DNA of 64,000 bases. It comes from Corbicula japonica (taxonomy: Eukaryota; Mollusca; Bivalvia; Venerida; Cyrenidae). Location: NCBI GenBank assembly GCA_038501625.1, contig JAZAYU010000013.1, positions 8,494,001-8,558,000 on the forward strand, read 5' to 3'. Shown in pieces: positions 47,561-58,993 of the stretch. The notes under the pieces were generated by a model. The model did no database searches, was not told where the DNA came from, and saw only the letters and a list, made by a program, of their open reading frames with translations. The position numbers were made by a program, and so were the translations under genes. The first letter of the stretch is position 1. Each line of letters starts with the position of its first letter.

Positions 47561-49871
47561 TAGCTCACCTGTCACAAAGTGACAGGGTGAGCTTTTGTGA
47601 CCGCCTGATGTCCGTCGTCCGTCGTGCATCGTGCGTCGTCAACAATTGCTTGAATCGACTTCTTCTCGGAAACGGCTTGGCCAATTTTTATGAAACTTGC
47701 CACGGATGTTCCTTGCATGAAGCTCTTCCAAAGTTGTTCAAAGAAATCAATTCCATGCAGAACTCTGGTTGCCATGGCAACCGAAAGGAAAAACTTCAAA
47801 AATCTTCTTGTCTGAAACCACAAGGCCTAGAGCTTAGATATTTGGCATTTAGCATCCTCTAGTGGAGCTCTACAAAGATTGTTCAAATGATTTCCCTGGG
47901 GTCAAAATTGGCCCCGCCCCAGGGGTCACTTCATTTTACATAGACTTATATAGGAAAAACTTTAAAAATCTTCTTGTCTGAAACCACAAGGCCTAGAGCT
48001 TAGATATTTGGCATTTAGCATCCTCTAGTGGAACTCTACAAAGATTATTCAAATTATTTCCCTGGGGTCAAAATTGGCCCCGCCCCGGGGGTCACTTCAT
48101 TTTACATAGACTTATATATGAAAAACTTTAAAAATCTTCTTGTCTAAAACCACAAGGCATAGAGCTTAGATATATGGCATTTAGCACCCTCTAGTGGAAC
48201 TCTATAAAGATTTTTCAAATTATTTCCCTGGGGTCAAAATTGGCCCCGCCCCAGGGGTCACTTCATTTTATATAGACTTATATAGGAAAGGCTTTAAAAA
48301 TCTTCTTGTCTGAAACCACAAGGCCTAGAGCTTAGATATTTGGCATTTAGCATCCTCTAGTGGAACTCTACAAAGATTGTTCAAATTATTTACCTAGGGT
48401 CAAAATTGGCCCCGCCCCAGGGGTCACTTCATTTTGTATAGACTTATATAGGAAAAACTTTAAAAATCTTCTTGTCTGAAACCACAAGGCCTAGAGCTTA
48501 GATATTTGGCATTTAGCACCCTCTAGTGGAACTCTACAAAGATTGTTCAAATGATTTCCCTGGGGTCAAAATTGGCCCCGCCCCAGGGGTCACTTCATTT
48601 TACATAGACTTATATAGGAAAAACTTTAAAAATCTTCTTGTCTGAAACCACAAGGCCTAGAGCTTAGATATTTGGCATTTAGCATCCTCTAGTGGAACTC
48701 TACAAAGATTGTTCAAATTATTTCCCAGGGGTCTAAATTGGCCCCGCCCCAGGGGTCACTTCATTTTATAAAGACTTGTATAGGAAAAACTTTAAAAATC
48801 TTCTTGTCTGAAACCACAAGGCCTAGAGCTTAGATATTTGGCATTTTGCATCCTCTAGTGGAACTCTACAAAGTTTGTTCAAATTATTTCCCAGGGGTCA
48901 AAATTGGCCCCGCCCCAGGGGTCACTTCATTTTATATAGACTTATATAGGAAAAACTTTAAAAATCTTCTTGTCTGAAACCACAAGGCCTAGAGCTGAGA
49001 TATTTTGCATTTAGCATCCTCTAGTGGAACTCTACAAAGATTGTTCAAATTATTCCCCTGGGGTCAAAATTGGCCCCGCCCCAGGGGTCACTTCATTGTG
49101 TATAGACTTATATAGGAAAAACTTTAAAAATCTTCTTGTCTGAAACCACAAGGCCTAGAGCTTAGATATTTGGCATTTAGCACCCTCTAGTGGAACTCTA
49201 CAAGGATTATTCATATTATTTCCCTGGGGTCAAAATTGGCCCCGCCCCAGGGGTCACTTCATTTTACATAGACTTATTTAGGAAAAACTTTAAAAATCTT
49301 CTTGTCTGAAACCACAAGGCCTAGAGCTTAGATATTTGGCATTTAGCACCCTCTAGTGGAACTCTACAAAGATTGTTCAAATGATTTCCCTGGGGTCAAA
49401 ATTGGCCCCACCCCAGGGGTCACTTTATTTTGCATAGACTTATATAGGAAAAACTTTAAAAATCTTCTTGTCTGAAACCACAAGGCCTAGAGTTTAGATA
49501 TTTGGCATTTAGCACTCTCTAGTGGAACTATACAAAGATTGTTCAAATGATTTCCCTGGGGTCAAAATTGGCCCTGCCGCAGGGGTCACTTCATTTTAAA
49601 TAGACTTATATAGGAAAAACTTTAAAAATCTTCTTGTCTGAAACCACAAGGCCTAGAGCTTAGATATTTGACATTTAGTATCCTCTATTGGAACTCTACA
49701 AAGATTGTTCATATTATTTTCCTGGGGTCAAAATTGGCCCCGCCCCAGGGGTCACTTAATTTTACATAGACTTGTATAGGCAAAACTTTAAAAATCTTCT
49801 TGTCTGAAACCAGAAGCTGAGAGTACTTTTGTACTCAGGTGAGCGATATAGGGGCATCATGGCCCTCTTGT
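47561..49871 (+). mobile_element. HINE-A copy 5 (about 167 bp monomers)
   Basis: 5' hairpin AGCTCACC, TGTCAC/GTGACA, GGTGAGCT. The core is that of copy 1, with about twelve monomers. 3' end CTCAGGTGAGCGATA, GGGCATCATGGCCC, CTCTTGT. HINE-E copy 2 starts 207 bp downstream. Confidence 0.82.
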
Positions 49872-51446
49872 TTTAAATTATTAAAAATGGAAACACCACA
49901 TTTAGGCTTGATATTCAGTTTTATTACAGATGTTAAATTTACAAATTTTTCATTTAGCAGAGATTTTAATTTCTTTAATTGTAAATGTAAGCAAGTTTGT
50001 TTTGATAAATCCATTTTTGAAATCCTCAGATTGTTAGATATGAATTCCAGTGTGTGACAATCAGGTAAAATTAATTTTTATGCTCCCCCCGAAATTCGGG
50101 GGAGCATATAGTTGTCGCTTTGTCCGTCCGTCCGTCCCGTTCGTCCGTTCGTTCGTCCGTCCGTCCGTCCGTCATAATATTGTCCGGACAATTACACAAA
50201 AACTATGAGAGGTATCAAGACTAAACTTCATAGGTAGTAAGATCTCGTTGAGGAGCAGTGCAGTGCACAAGAACTATAACTCTTGCTTTATTCATTTTTG
50301 AGTTATTGCCCTTTGAAATTTCTCATACTTACTTTTTGTCCGGGGCATATCTCCCAAAGTCTAAGAGTTATGAAGTTGAAACTTCATAAGTAGATAGATC
50401 TCAATGAGGAGCAGTGCAGTGCACAAGAACCATAACTCTTGCTTTATTCATTTTTGAGTTATTGCCCTTTGAAATTTCTCATACTTACTTTTTGTCCGGG
50501 GCATATCTCACAAAGTATAAGAGTTATGAAGTTGAAACTTCATAAGTAGATAGATCTCAATGAGGAGCAGTGCAGTGCACAAGAACCATAACTCTTGCTT
50601 TATTCATTTTTGAGTTATTGCCCTTTGAAATTTCTCATACTTACTTTTTGTCCGGGGCATATTTCACAAAGTATAAGAGTTATGAAGTTGAAACTTCATA
50701 AGTAGATAGATCTCAATGAGGAGCAGTGCAGTGCATAAGAACCATAACTCTTGCTTTATTCATTTTTGAGTTATTGACCTTTCAAATTTCTCATACTTAC
50801 TTCTTGTCTGGGGCATATCTCACAAAGTATAAGAGTTATGAAGTTGAACCTTCATAACTAGATAGATCTCAGGGAGGAGCAGTGCAGTGCACAAGAACCA
50901 TAACTCTTGCTTTATTCATTTTTGAGTTATTGCCCTTTGAAATTTTTCATACTTCCTTTTTGTCCGGGGCATATCTCACAAAGTATAAGAGTTATGAACT
51001 TGAAACTTCATAAGTAGAATGAATTCGTTGAGGAGCAGTGCAGCACACAAGTACCATAACTCTTGCTTTATTCATTATAGAGTTAATGCCCTTTGAAATT
51101 TACCATACTTACTTTTTGTCCGGGGCATATCTCACAAAGTATAAGAGTTAGGAAGTTGAAACTTCATAAGTAGATAGATCTCAATGAGGCGCAGTGCAGT
51201 GCACAAGAACCATAAATCTTGCTTTATTGATTTTTTATTTATTTCCCTTTGAAATTTCTCTTACTTAGTTTTATCTGGTGCATATCTCACAAAGTATAAA
51301 AGTTTCTGAACTTGAAACTTCATAAGTAGAATGATCTCAATGCGGAGCAGTGCAATGCACAAGAACCATAACTCTTGCTTTATTCATTTTTGAGTTAGTG
51401 CCCTTTGAAATTTCTCATTTTTTTTGTCTTATTTTTGTACAATATT

Positions 51447-51809
51447 TAAGGAATGATTCTTATTTTGGTGCGGTTCATGCAGATTGGACGTGCACGCGAG
51501 AGCTGGCAAATCCATAAAGCGCGCTAGCGCTTTATGGTAAATTTGCCAGCTCTCGCGTGCACGTCCAATCTGCATGAACCGCACCAAAATAAGAATCATT
51601 ACTTATATTTACATTTTATTCATTTTTTTCTTTAAATAAACTTAAGTCGAACGCTTTCAAAAATTAGTATTAAGTGAAAAGGGGGAGTAATACGTGGGAG
51701 TTTTCAATAGTAACAGCCATGACGTTACTGACGTCATTACGGGTCATGCGGTTCATGCAAAATGAACCGAATTTTTTTAAACGAAGAAATCAATAGGAAT
51801 GTAAATATT
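51447..51809. mobile_element. Hairpin element inserted in HINE-E copy 2
   Basis: Comparison with copy 1 shows AATATT at 51441-51446 repeated at 51804-51809 around the insert, a 5-6 bp target duplication. The insert starts with the inverted repeat at 51452-51600. Its tail repeats GCGGTTCATGCA and has no coding frame. Confidence 0.75.
51452..51600. repeat. 149 bp near-perfect inverted repeat
   Basis: Arms of about 70 bp start AATGATTCTTATTTTGG and return as CCAAAATAAGAATCATT. The apex is AAAGCGCGCTAGCGCTTT. Only a two- or three-base bulge breaks the pairing. The near identity of the arms implies a young element or gene conversion. Confidence 0.95.
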
Positions 51810-52074
51810 GTAAAATGCTTTCTGTTTGAATCGTAAAGGAAACTTTCAAATACAATATCTTTCTTACAAATTCTTCCTGTTCTAACAAAAAAGTATTTGT
51901 GACAAAGCGGCGTTGGGGAGCATAACCCGTCTCTGACGGCTCTTGTTTAATATGATGTCTTTAATTTATTTGTTAAAATGGCTTATAATTGAAATTTATC
52001 ATTTTAATAAAAAACAGTTCTGTATATTCTTGCACAATGCTATTCCATTCAAATAACATTTGGCATGACCAGGA

Positions 52075-52560
52075 ATGTGATGCTCTACATAATTATAGAG
52101 CATGGTTCCTTTTTTCAAGATCAGGAGTCTGACTCTGTACCTTTAGAGCATGTCTCCTTCAATACAGATAAGTAACTTCTTGCTCTATCTATAGAGCCTG
52201 GGTCCTTTAATCCAGATCAGGAATCTGATGCTCTACCTTATTGCATGGCTCTTCAATTCAGATCTGGAATTTGATGCTCTACCTATTTAGCTTCTAAGCT
52301 CTTTAATCCAGATAGTTGGGTCTAACTCAATACTGACCTCTGGATCCTATGGACCATGAATCCTTAATTCCACATTAGAAGTCTGGTACACTACTTGTAA
52401 AGAATGGCGCCTATAATCCAGATCAGGAGTTTTTTGCTTAACCTACAAAACATTGCTCCTTCAGTCAGGGGACTGATGCTCTATCCTTAGGAAAGCATGG
52501 TTCCTCAAACCAGATCAGGAGTCTGATACTCGACCTTCAAAGCATGCCACCTTCAATCCA
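52075..52560. repeat. Degenerate minisatellite, unit about 50-60 bp
   Basis: Variants of GATGCTCTACCT, GAGCATGG, CCTTCAATCCAGATCAGG and GTCTGAT recur about eight times with much divergence. No coding signal. Confidence 0.6.
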
Positions 52561-52745
52561 AAAAAAATCTCGTCTTTGAAATCCTGCAAGTAGTCATATG
52601 AATACTGGAGTTTAAACCAACTAGTAAAGTTACAAAATAACAATGGTTTATAATAAAACAAAAAACAGTGCAATATCATAGCAAACATGAAATTCTGGGC
52701 TTTGATGTTAATAAGCTTTATTCTTTCTGTTTTGTTTAGCTAATA

Positions 52746-53880
52746 CACTGCGGACTCTTTATAACGCGCTTCGTTTAGATCCGCGCTCCATTATAACGCG
52801 GTCGTCCCGTGGATCCCCTTTTTTCTAAGTCCATTTTTTTACCATGAAACGGCAAAAAATCGAAACCGGAAGTCATTTTTGATCGTAAAACGGCAAATAA
52901 ATCGAAACCGGAAGTCACAATTGTAACATGTATATAAGTGACGCACACATTTTATCCCTAAAACAACTGTGTTTTAACACCTTTCCCAGTGACAGATATC
53001 AGCCCGAGGCAAACATGTGAATGCTTACTTACTGTTTATCATTGATCCATTACTAAATTCGATTGTCTCTATAATTATTACATAATCCGCACAATTCAGA
53101 AAGAAACAAAAAAAAATACTCTCAATCATGTTTTAAACCTGTCGGTAGTTCATTGATGTACATTTTGCTTTGATCCGCCTTCCTGTTAATTTCATGGATG
53201 TTGCATTTTTTTACTATGGAGGTAAACAGCGATAATATCTGTCAATGAAATGCGACTTCAAAGAAAAATGTCGGCTTGTATCGAGACTGTGATGTTTTGT
53301 CGGCTCTGCTATGAAATCGTTTGATCTGCAAGAAGTGTGTACGTGACATTTGGCATTTTTTAGCCGGTTTAAGTTGGTTGATGATGCAATAATACTGAAA
53401 TATTATAATGGAGATAAAATTAGGATGTAATTTATAAATTATGGAATATGTTCACGATGGTTAGTGTTTTAATATTTATTTTACATTTACGTTCGTAAAT
53501 GTCAGAGTTTGTGTCATAAAAAAAATAAAATACTTCTGCAGGCATCTAAACAAACTAGATATACGGTCTTTGATTCCATTACAATAATTTAAGGCCGATC
53601 CGATTTTGATGTGTTATTAGTCAGTCTCTTGCCATTTTGCTTTTTTATTTGAAATTTGGTAATTGTATGTCTTGTAAGAAATATTATTTGTCGAGTACAG
53701 TGTGGGGAATCATGATGTTACGTGGAATTATGCATAATCTCGTTAGTTGTGTATTAGGTAGTATATTTGCGCAGGAAAATCGGGACATGTATTTTGTGTG
53801 GGAAAAAATAACGCGGTTTCACTTATTAACGCGGTCGTGATGATGGACCCGCTATACCGCGTTATAAAGAGTTTGCAGTG
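52746..53880. mobile_element. TA-flanked TIR element (pogo/Tigger-like, non-autonomous)
   Basis: The left end CACTGCGGACTCTTTATAAC and the right end GTTATAAAGAGTTTGCAGTG are inverted repeats with two mismatches, and TA flanks both. TATAACGCGG repeats next to both ends. TA targets and such ends fit Tc1/mariner-pogo elements. No transposase frame. Confidence 0.75.
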
Positions 53881-54081
53881 TACATTATATGCTTTTGATT
53901 TGTTTCAAGATGGCTTATCATACTGTTTGCAAGTTTTTGTACAATACTGATCTTTACTCGTTATAATTTTGTAGTACAAGTATATTAAGAATTGTGAGAT
54001 AAATTGATTCATCTGGAAATAAAGTTATTTATTTTATTTTCCAGTTTGTTTGATGAAATTGTATAGCTCAAACTTTAGAGT

Positions 54082-54315
54082 GTCCAAGATAATAAAACTG
54101 AAAATGTCAAGCATCTAAATGGCTGAAATGGGACAAGTCTCCATTTAAGCTATTTAAACACTGGATATTTGAGACTGGTCTCCATTTTCAATTTTATTTC
54201 AGCCAATTCAAAGTTTAGATTTGAGACTTATCTCCATTCTTAGTTTTGTTTAGAGCCAATTAGATGCTTCAGATTAGAGACTGGTCTTTATTCTCAGTTT
54301 TATCATCTTGGACCC
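54082..54315. mobile_element. MITE-G compound, diverged
   Basis: Two or more overlapping right-arm segments (GAGACTGGTCTCCATTTTC twice in variants) suggest nested or duplicated copies. It lies 205 bp before the possible exon at 54520. Confidence 0.6.
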
Positions 54316-54519
54316 TGTAACTTCTAACCAAGAACAATTAAGAAGAAAGATAGATTAATTAGGTCATTTACAGAATTTTCAGTTTTGTGAAGAAAATTTA
54401 ATGTAAAAAAAATGTTTCTTATGAGAGAAGTTTACAGTTGTATTTGTCTTAAAACAAACATATTAAGATAACTGTATCATGTTACAAACGAGTTTACATT
54501 TTATTTTTTCTACACACAG

Positions 54520-54588
54520 GTTGAAAATGAAATGAGTGAAAGTGGCAAGGAAGTCCGGAGGCTCTGGCTTGATCAGAATCATGCATAA
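54520..54588 (+). CDS. Possible extra C-terminal SARM1 exon
   Basis: An excellent acceptor (T-rich tract, then ACACAG ending at 54519) is followed by 22 codons (VENEMSESGKEVRRLWLDQ, then NHA) and TAA at 54586-54588. If the 40231 exon is spliced from AAG|GT at 40429 instead of reading to its stop, the phase is 0 and the charged helix EMEEKK continues into VENEMSES without a break. The first residues VE would replace the VE encoded before the 40438 stop. The donor is weak (GTGGAG). No polyadenylation signal is obvious nearby. It could equally be a chance splice-like site, or the end of another gene. Confidence 0.35.
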   Translation, partial: VENEMSESGKEVRRLWLDQNHA

Positions 54589-54645
54589 GCGGTGTAGTTG
54601 TTGTTGTTGTACACAAGGATTACTGTTCTTATATGTTTTATCTGT

Positions 54646-54791
54646 TTCCAAGATCATAAAACTAAATCTGTAGACCAGTCTAAAATATCAAGCAGCTGAT
54701 TGGCTGAAATGGTGACTGATTGCCATTTCAGACAATCAGATGCTTGAGATTTTAGACTGGTCTCCAATCTAAGTTTTATGATCTTGGGCCT
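54646..54791. mobile_element. MITE-G copy
   Basis: Full length, 57 bp after the stop of the possible exon. Confidence 0.8.
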
Positions 54792-55549
54792 TGTTCTTCA
54801 CAAAAAAAATTTGTTTATTTTTCTGGACTTCCAAATTTCTTGTATAACAAGTCTGAATGGAAACCTGTCCCATGACAGGGGTTATATTTTTCAGATTTCA
54901 CAATGCCTAATCTTTCGAACACAGCAAAGTCAGGCTGGTTTCCCAAACTTCTGTTGCATAATTATTTTGATGACTTGGCTGTCATATAGAAGTCATTTTT
55001 ACATAGAAAATTTTGGGTAATGAAACTCAACTTTCTGTTATGGGAAAAAATAGAACTCTTGATTAATTTTATTATGAAAAAATGGTACATTTCTATCTTT
55101 AAAACTTTTATTACTTGTTAGATTCACATAGATTATAGCCGCGGTAAAGTATAAAAGCATTTTTACTATTGTTATTGTTTTATTGAAGCTTGAATTATTG
55201 AGGCCTTGACAATATATTGTATTATATCTACAAATCTTTTGGCATAACTATATGGTTCTTCCGAAGGTGGAAGATGTTTGATTAACAAAGTACATGTATT
55301 TCTAATTCATTTGAACGATGTCTTGTCTTGCCTTACACATTTTCCTGGTGGCATACAAAGGAAATGAAATATTTATTTTGTATCACATATGCACAAAGTA
55401 GCTTTTGTCCTGTGCTGTGATGTCCTGTCTGGAAATATTAACTGTTATTTGAAAAAAACTTGATTTTCTTAAAAAAATCCACAAAATTTTCCAGGATCTG
55501 GCATCTCTTTGCTGTTTTCACAAGGTAACAATTAGGCATGGTGATACAA

Positions 55550-55723
55550 TTAACCCTTTACTCCATATACATGCCTTAATGAGGGAACAGTGTAGATCCG
55601 GATCAGCTGGTACATCCATGCTGTCTGATCAGGATCTGTACTGGTAGCTGTTTGTTTCATAAGGTTATTTCTGACCAAAAAAGCACAGTGCAGATAAAGG
55701 GGTATATAAGGAGGAAAGGATAA
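55550..55723. mobile_element. MITE-D copy, second cruciform deleted
   Basis: TTAACCCTTTACTCCATAT to AAGGAGGAAAGGATAAA. Confidence 0.65.
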
Positions 55724-56089
55724 AGGTAAAACAGTGAAACATAACATCACAGAATACCTGATTTACTTCTTGTCAACATGACTACATGTGTAGTATAAAC
55801 CTGTAACATTTACCATAATATTTAATTTATTTTTGTCTTTTGAATATCAAAGAAGTTACAGATTGTAATTTGTCACTTATGATATATTTCTCTTTATAAA
55901 TGATATTTTCTTCTTGTTTTGAAAATCGTGAGAAAATTGATCTTAATTTTATTTCTTTTTTTGTGTTTTGATCTCTATTATCTGTTTGTGAATTATGTAT
56001 TGAATATGTTTGTTTGCCATTGTATAAAAATGTTTGCTGTTGTCTCATTTTCATCAGTTCTGTATTTATAGAAGCCAAGTTTACAAATA

Positions 56090-56241
56090 TTTCAAGTGAG
56101 GAAGCAGTCAGTCGCTTGCGGAGAAATTGGTTAGTACTGGTTGGAGACCCAGGAACACCGGTTAGGTGGACTGACCGCCGGGATATAACCTAGCTGTTGA
56201 AACCAGGCGTTAAACCCGAAACAAACAAACAAACAAACAAA
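56090..56241 (+). mobile_element. SINE-like element with AAAC tail
   Basis: The block with AGAAATTGGTTAGTACTGG, AGACCCAGGAACACCGG and GGCGTTAAACCC ends in (AAAC)n at 56219-56240. This 3' body and tail resemble SINEs widespread in molluscs. The promoter-bearing head is not clearly recognised. Confidence 0.55.
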
Positions 56242-56369
56242 TATTTCATTTATTTTTATAGTGGTTAATTTACAATATTGTTTTAACATTTCGTAAAACA
56301 TCCACACAGCCCACAAAACACTGTCAATGTATGTGCTGCAAATTTGGCAAATTCAGTGTAACTTTGCTA

Positions 56370-56610
56370 TTAACCCTTTCCTCCATAGATACACCTATAT
56401 TGCATGGGGGAACAGCTTAGATCCAGATCAGCCCATACATCTTTGCCATCTGATAAGGATCTAAACTGTTCGCTTTTTGATTCTTTAGGTTATTTCTTAA
56501 CAAAATGCGACCAGTGCAGATCCTGATCAGACGGCATGGATGTGCCGGCTGGTCTGGATCTACACTAGTCGCACATGCGTAAAAATGTGTATTCATGGAG
56601 GAAATTGTTA
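56370..56610. mobile_element. MITE-D copy, reverse orientation
   Basis: TTAACCCTTTCCTCCATAG to ATGGAGGAAATTGTTA. Confidence 0.75.
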
Positions 56611-57462
56611 TGACCACCTTTGGGACTGGGAAAGAGACTGAATAGTGGGGTGGTCTTAAGTTTGGGTGGTCTTAATGACGGGTTTTACTGTATTGGCTTT
56701 TCATTTGTATGTTTAATGACAAGACAGAAAATTAAATATCTACATGTACAAATTATATAATTTGCAATTTTGTTAAAAAAAGGTTTATATGTGTAGCTGG
56801 CATCTTAAAATTTGATTATTATAATAAATTTTGATTTCTATAATTATGTATATATTTTGATAAAAACAATTCAAAATATAATGAATAATACCTCAATGAC
56901 TGTTTTGGATAGATAACTAGTTTGTTTGAAAAACATAAAATAATGCTCCAGATTTCTTCATTTTGTTAAAATTTGTTTTAATCAGCTGCAGAGAGTATTA
57001 TTCAAGTTGCGGTGAATTCAGTATTTGTGGGGTAGTTATGATGGCCATGTTCATTAAGGCATTATAACCCAGATGAAATAAACAATTTAACTTCAAAATG
57101 AACTTAGAAAATTGAAGCTCAAATGATAGAAGGGGCTTTTTGGCTGAAAACTGTTATTGTATACATGTAAATGACAAATTACCAATTTTTTACTAAATTT
57201 TTATAACCTGCAAAAAGTCCTTAATTGATGTTCATTATAAAGTATATTCATAAATAACTGTGAAATTAAAACTTAAATTATAAAATATGTGACACCATAG
57301 TTAGCAATAATGTGCTTTCACATTTAAAAAGCTTAACATTTTAAAACAGCCTTACAAAAAAGGTTTATAAAATACTGAGAAATTCAACACAATTGTAACA
57401 AATATAATATTGAGCTTATCAGTTTGTTAGGTGTGATTTAGTAAAATTTGAATAGAATAAGA
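56611..57462. other. Nothing recognised
   Basis: Very AT-rich, no repeat family or frame. Confidence 0.5.
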
Positions 57463-57680
57463 TATCCCTTTCCTCCATAAATACGCATTTTTACACATGT
57501 GTGACCGGTGTAGATCCAGATCAGCTAGCATATCCGTGCCGCCTGATCAGGATCTGCACTGGTCGCATTTTCTTCAGAAATAATCTAATAAATCAAAAAG
57601 CAAACAGTTTACATGGATGTGCTGTCTGATCTGGATCTAAACTGTTTGCCCTCACAATTATCTATGGAGGAAAGGGTTAA
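57463..57680. mobile_element. MITE-D copy
   Basis: ATCCCTTTCCTCCATAAAT to ATGGAGGAAAGGGTTAA; second cruciform shortened. Confidence 0.75.
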
Positions 57681-57780
57681 TATGAGAGTGCAGCATGAAA
57701 ATGTGTGATGTTGAATGCATAAACATCATGTGTATGTGTACGATGTTACAAATGTTTATATGTTTTTTATCTGAACTTTA

Positions 57781-58086
57781 GAAAGTGGGTAGTTTTGATT
57801 AAAATTTTCAACTTTTACTCATGAGTTTTTACACATTTGGAAAACACCTTTTACCCGAAAACCATGAAACTGCATATGCATTTAGCTATGTGATACAACT
57901 GAAATAATTTGATTTAACTGAATGTCAAAACATTAGAAAGTGGGTAGTTTTGATTAAAATTTTCAACTTTTACTCATGAGTTTTTACACATTTGGAAAAC
58001 ACCTTTTACCCGAAAACCATGAAACTGCATATGCATTTAGCTATGTGATACAACTGAAATAATTTGATTTAACTGAATGTCAAAAC
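57781..58086 (+). repeat. Tandem duplication, two identical units of about 151 bp
   Basis: The segment starting GAAAGTGGGTAGTTTTG at 57781 recurs at 57936 and runs unchanged to GTCAAAAC. No mismatch was found by eye. No gene lies in it. Confidence 0.92.
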
Positions 58087-58532
58087 TATCTTTTTTCAAA
58101 GTTTACATGATGATTTTTTTTATGTTGTTTTAGTTGCACTTAACTATTATATTGACTGCTACATCAAATTTTTAGTGACTGCTACAAATTGTGACTGCAA
58201 AAATAGAGTTTGATACAATTTTTTATGTATCTTTTAGATATTTAACATAATGTCTGCTATAGATGTTAGCATGAATAACTGAAAGTATTACATAATTTAA
58301 GCAGGACAGGTTTTTATCAGCACTAATAAAGTTCATTAGTGTTGTAAAAAAACAATTCAGTTTCAAGAATTTGCTCTCAGTCTTATAAGTGGTTTTAAGG
58401 AACTATGACGTATATTGATATCAACTGTAATACAGATAGACTGATACACCATATTTCGAAGGTTGTTGTTGTTGTTGATGATTGTTAAGAGTAATTGTGC
58501 ATAAGTATTAACCTGGCACTCGTGAAAATTAT

Positions 58533-58772
58533 ATAACCCTTTCCTCCATAGATACACCTTTATTGCAGGGGCGAACAATTTAGATCCAAATCAGCAAGCA
58601 CATCCGTGTCGTCTGATCAGGATCTAAACTGTTCGCTTTTTTATTTTTTTAGGTTATTTCTGACCAAAATGCGACCAGTGCAGATCCTAATCAGATGGCA
58701 CGGATGTGCCGGCTGATCTGGATCTACGCTGATTGCACATGCGTAAAAATGTGTTTATGGAGGAAGGGATAA
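58533..58772. mobile_element. MITE-D copy, reverse orientation
   Basis: ATAACCCTTTCCTCCATAG to ATGGAGGAAGGGATAAA. Confidence 0.75.
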
Positions 58773-58993
58773 ACTAACCAAGCAAACAAGCAAAAAGTCA
58801 ATGGTAACTGGTAGTAACCATATTCAGCAGATACAATTAGTGCTTAAAATGTCAACTAGGCAAGAAGTGCCAAGTTAATACTTCTGCCGAGAACATGATA
58901 CCTGGATACAACATTATCAAAAAATATAAACCAACAGTATTCTGATTTTGATGAAATTGTGTTACCTGTTAATAGATTGTTGGAATTTAATCT

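Larger units (their letters stand above)
50079..51946 (+). mobile_element. HINE-E copy 2, with a 363 bp insertion
   Basis: Nearly identical to copy 1 at both ends and through the array, but with one monomer fewer and an extra block at 51447-51809. The flanks differ, so it is an independent insertion, not a segmental duplication. Confidence 0.85.
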
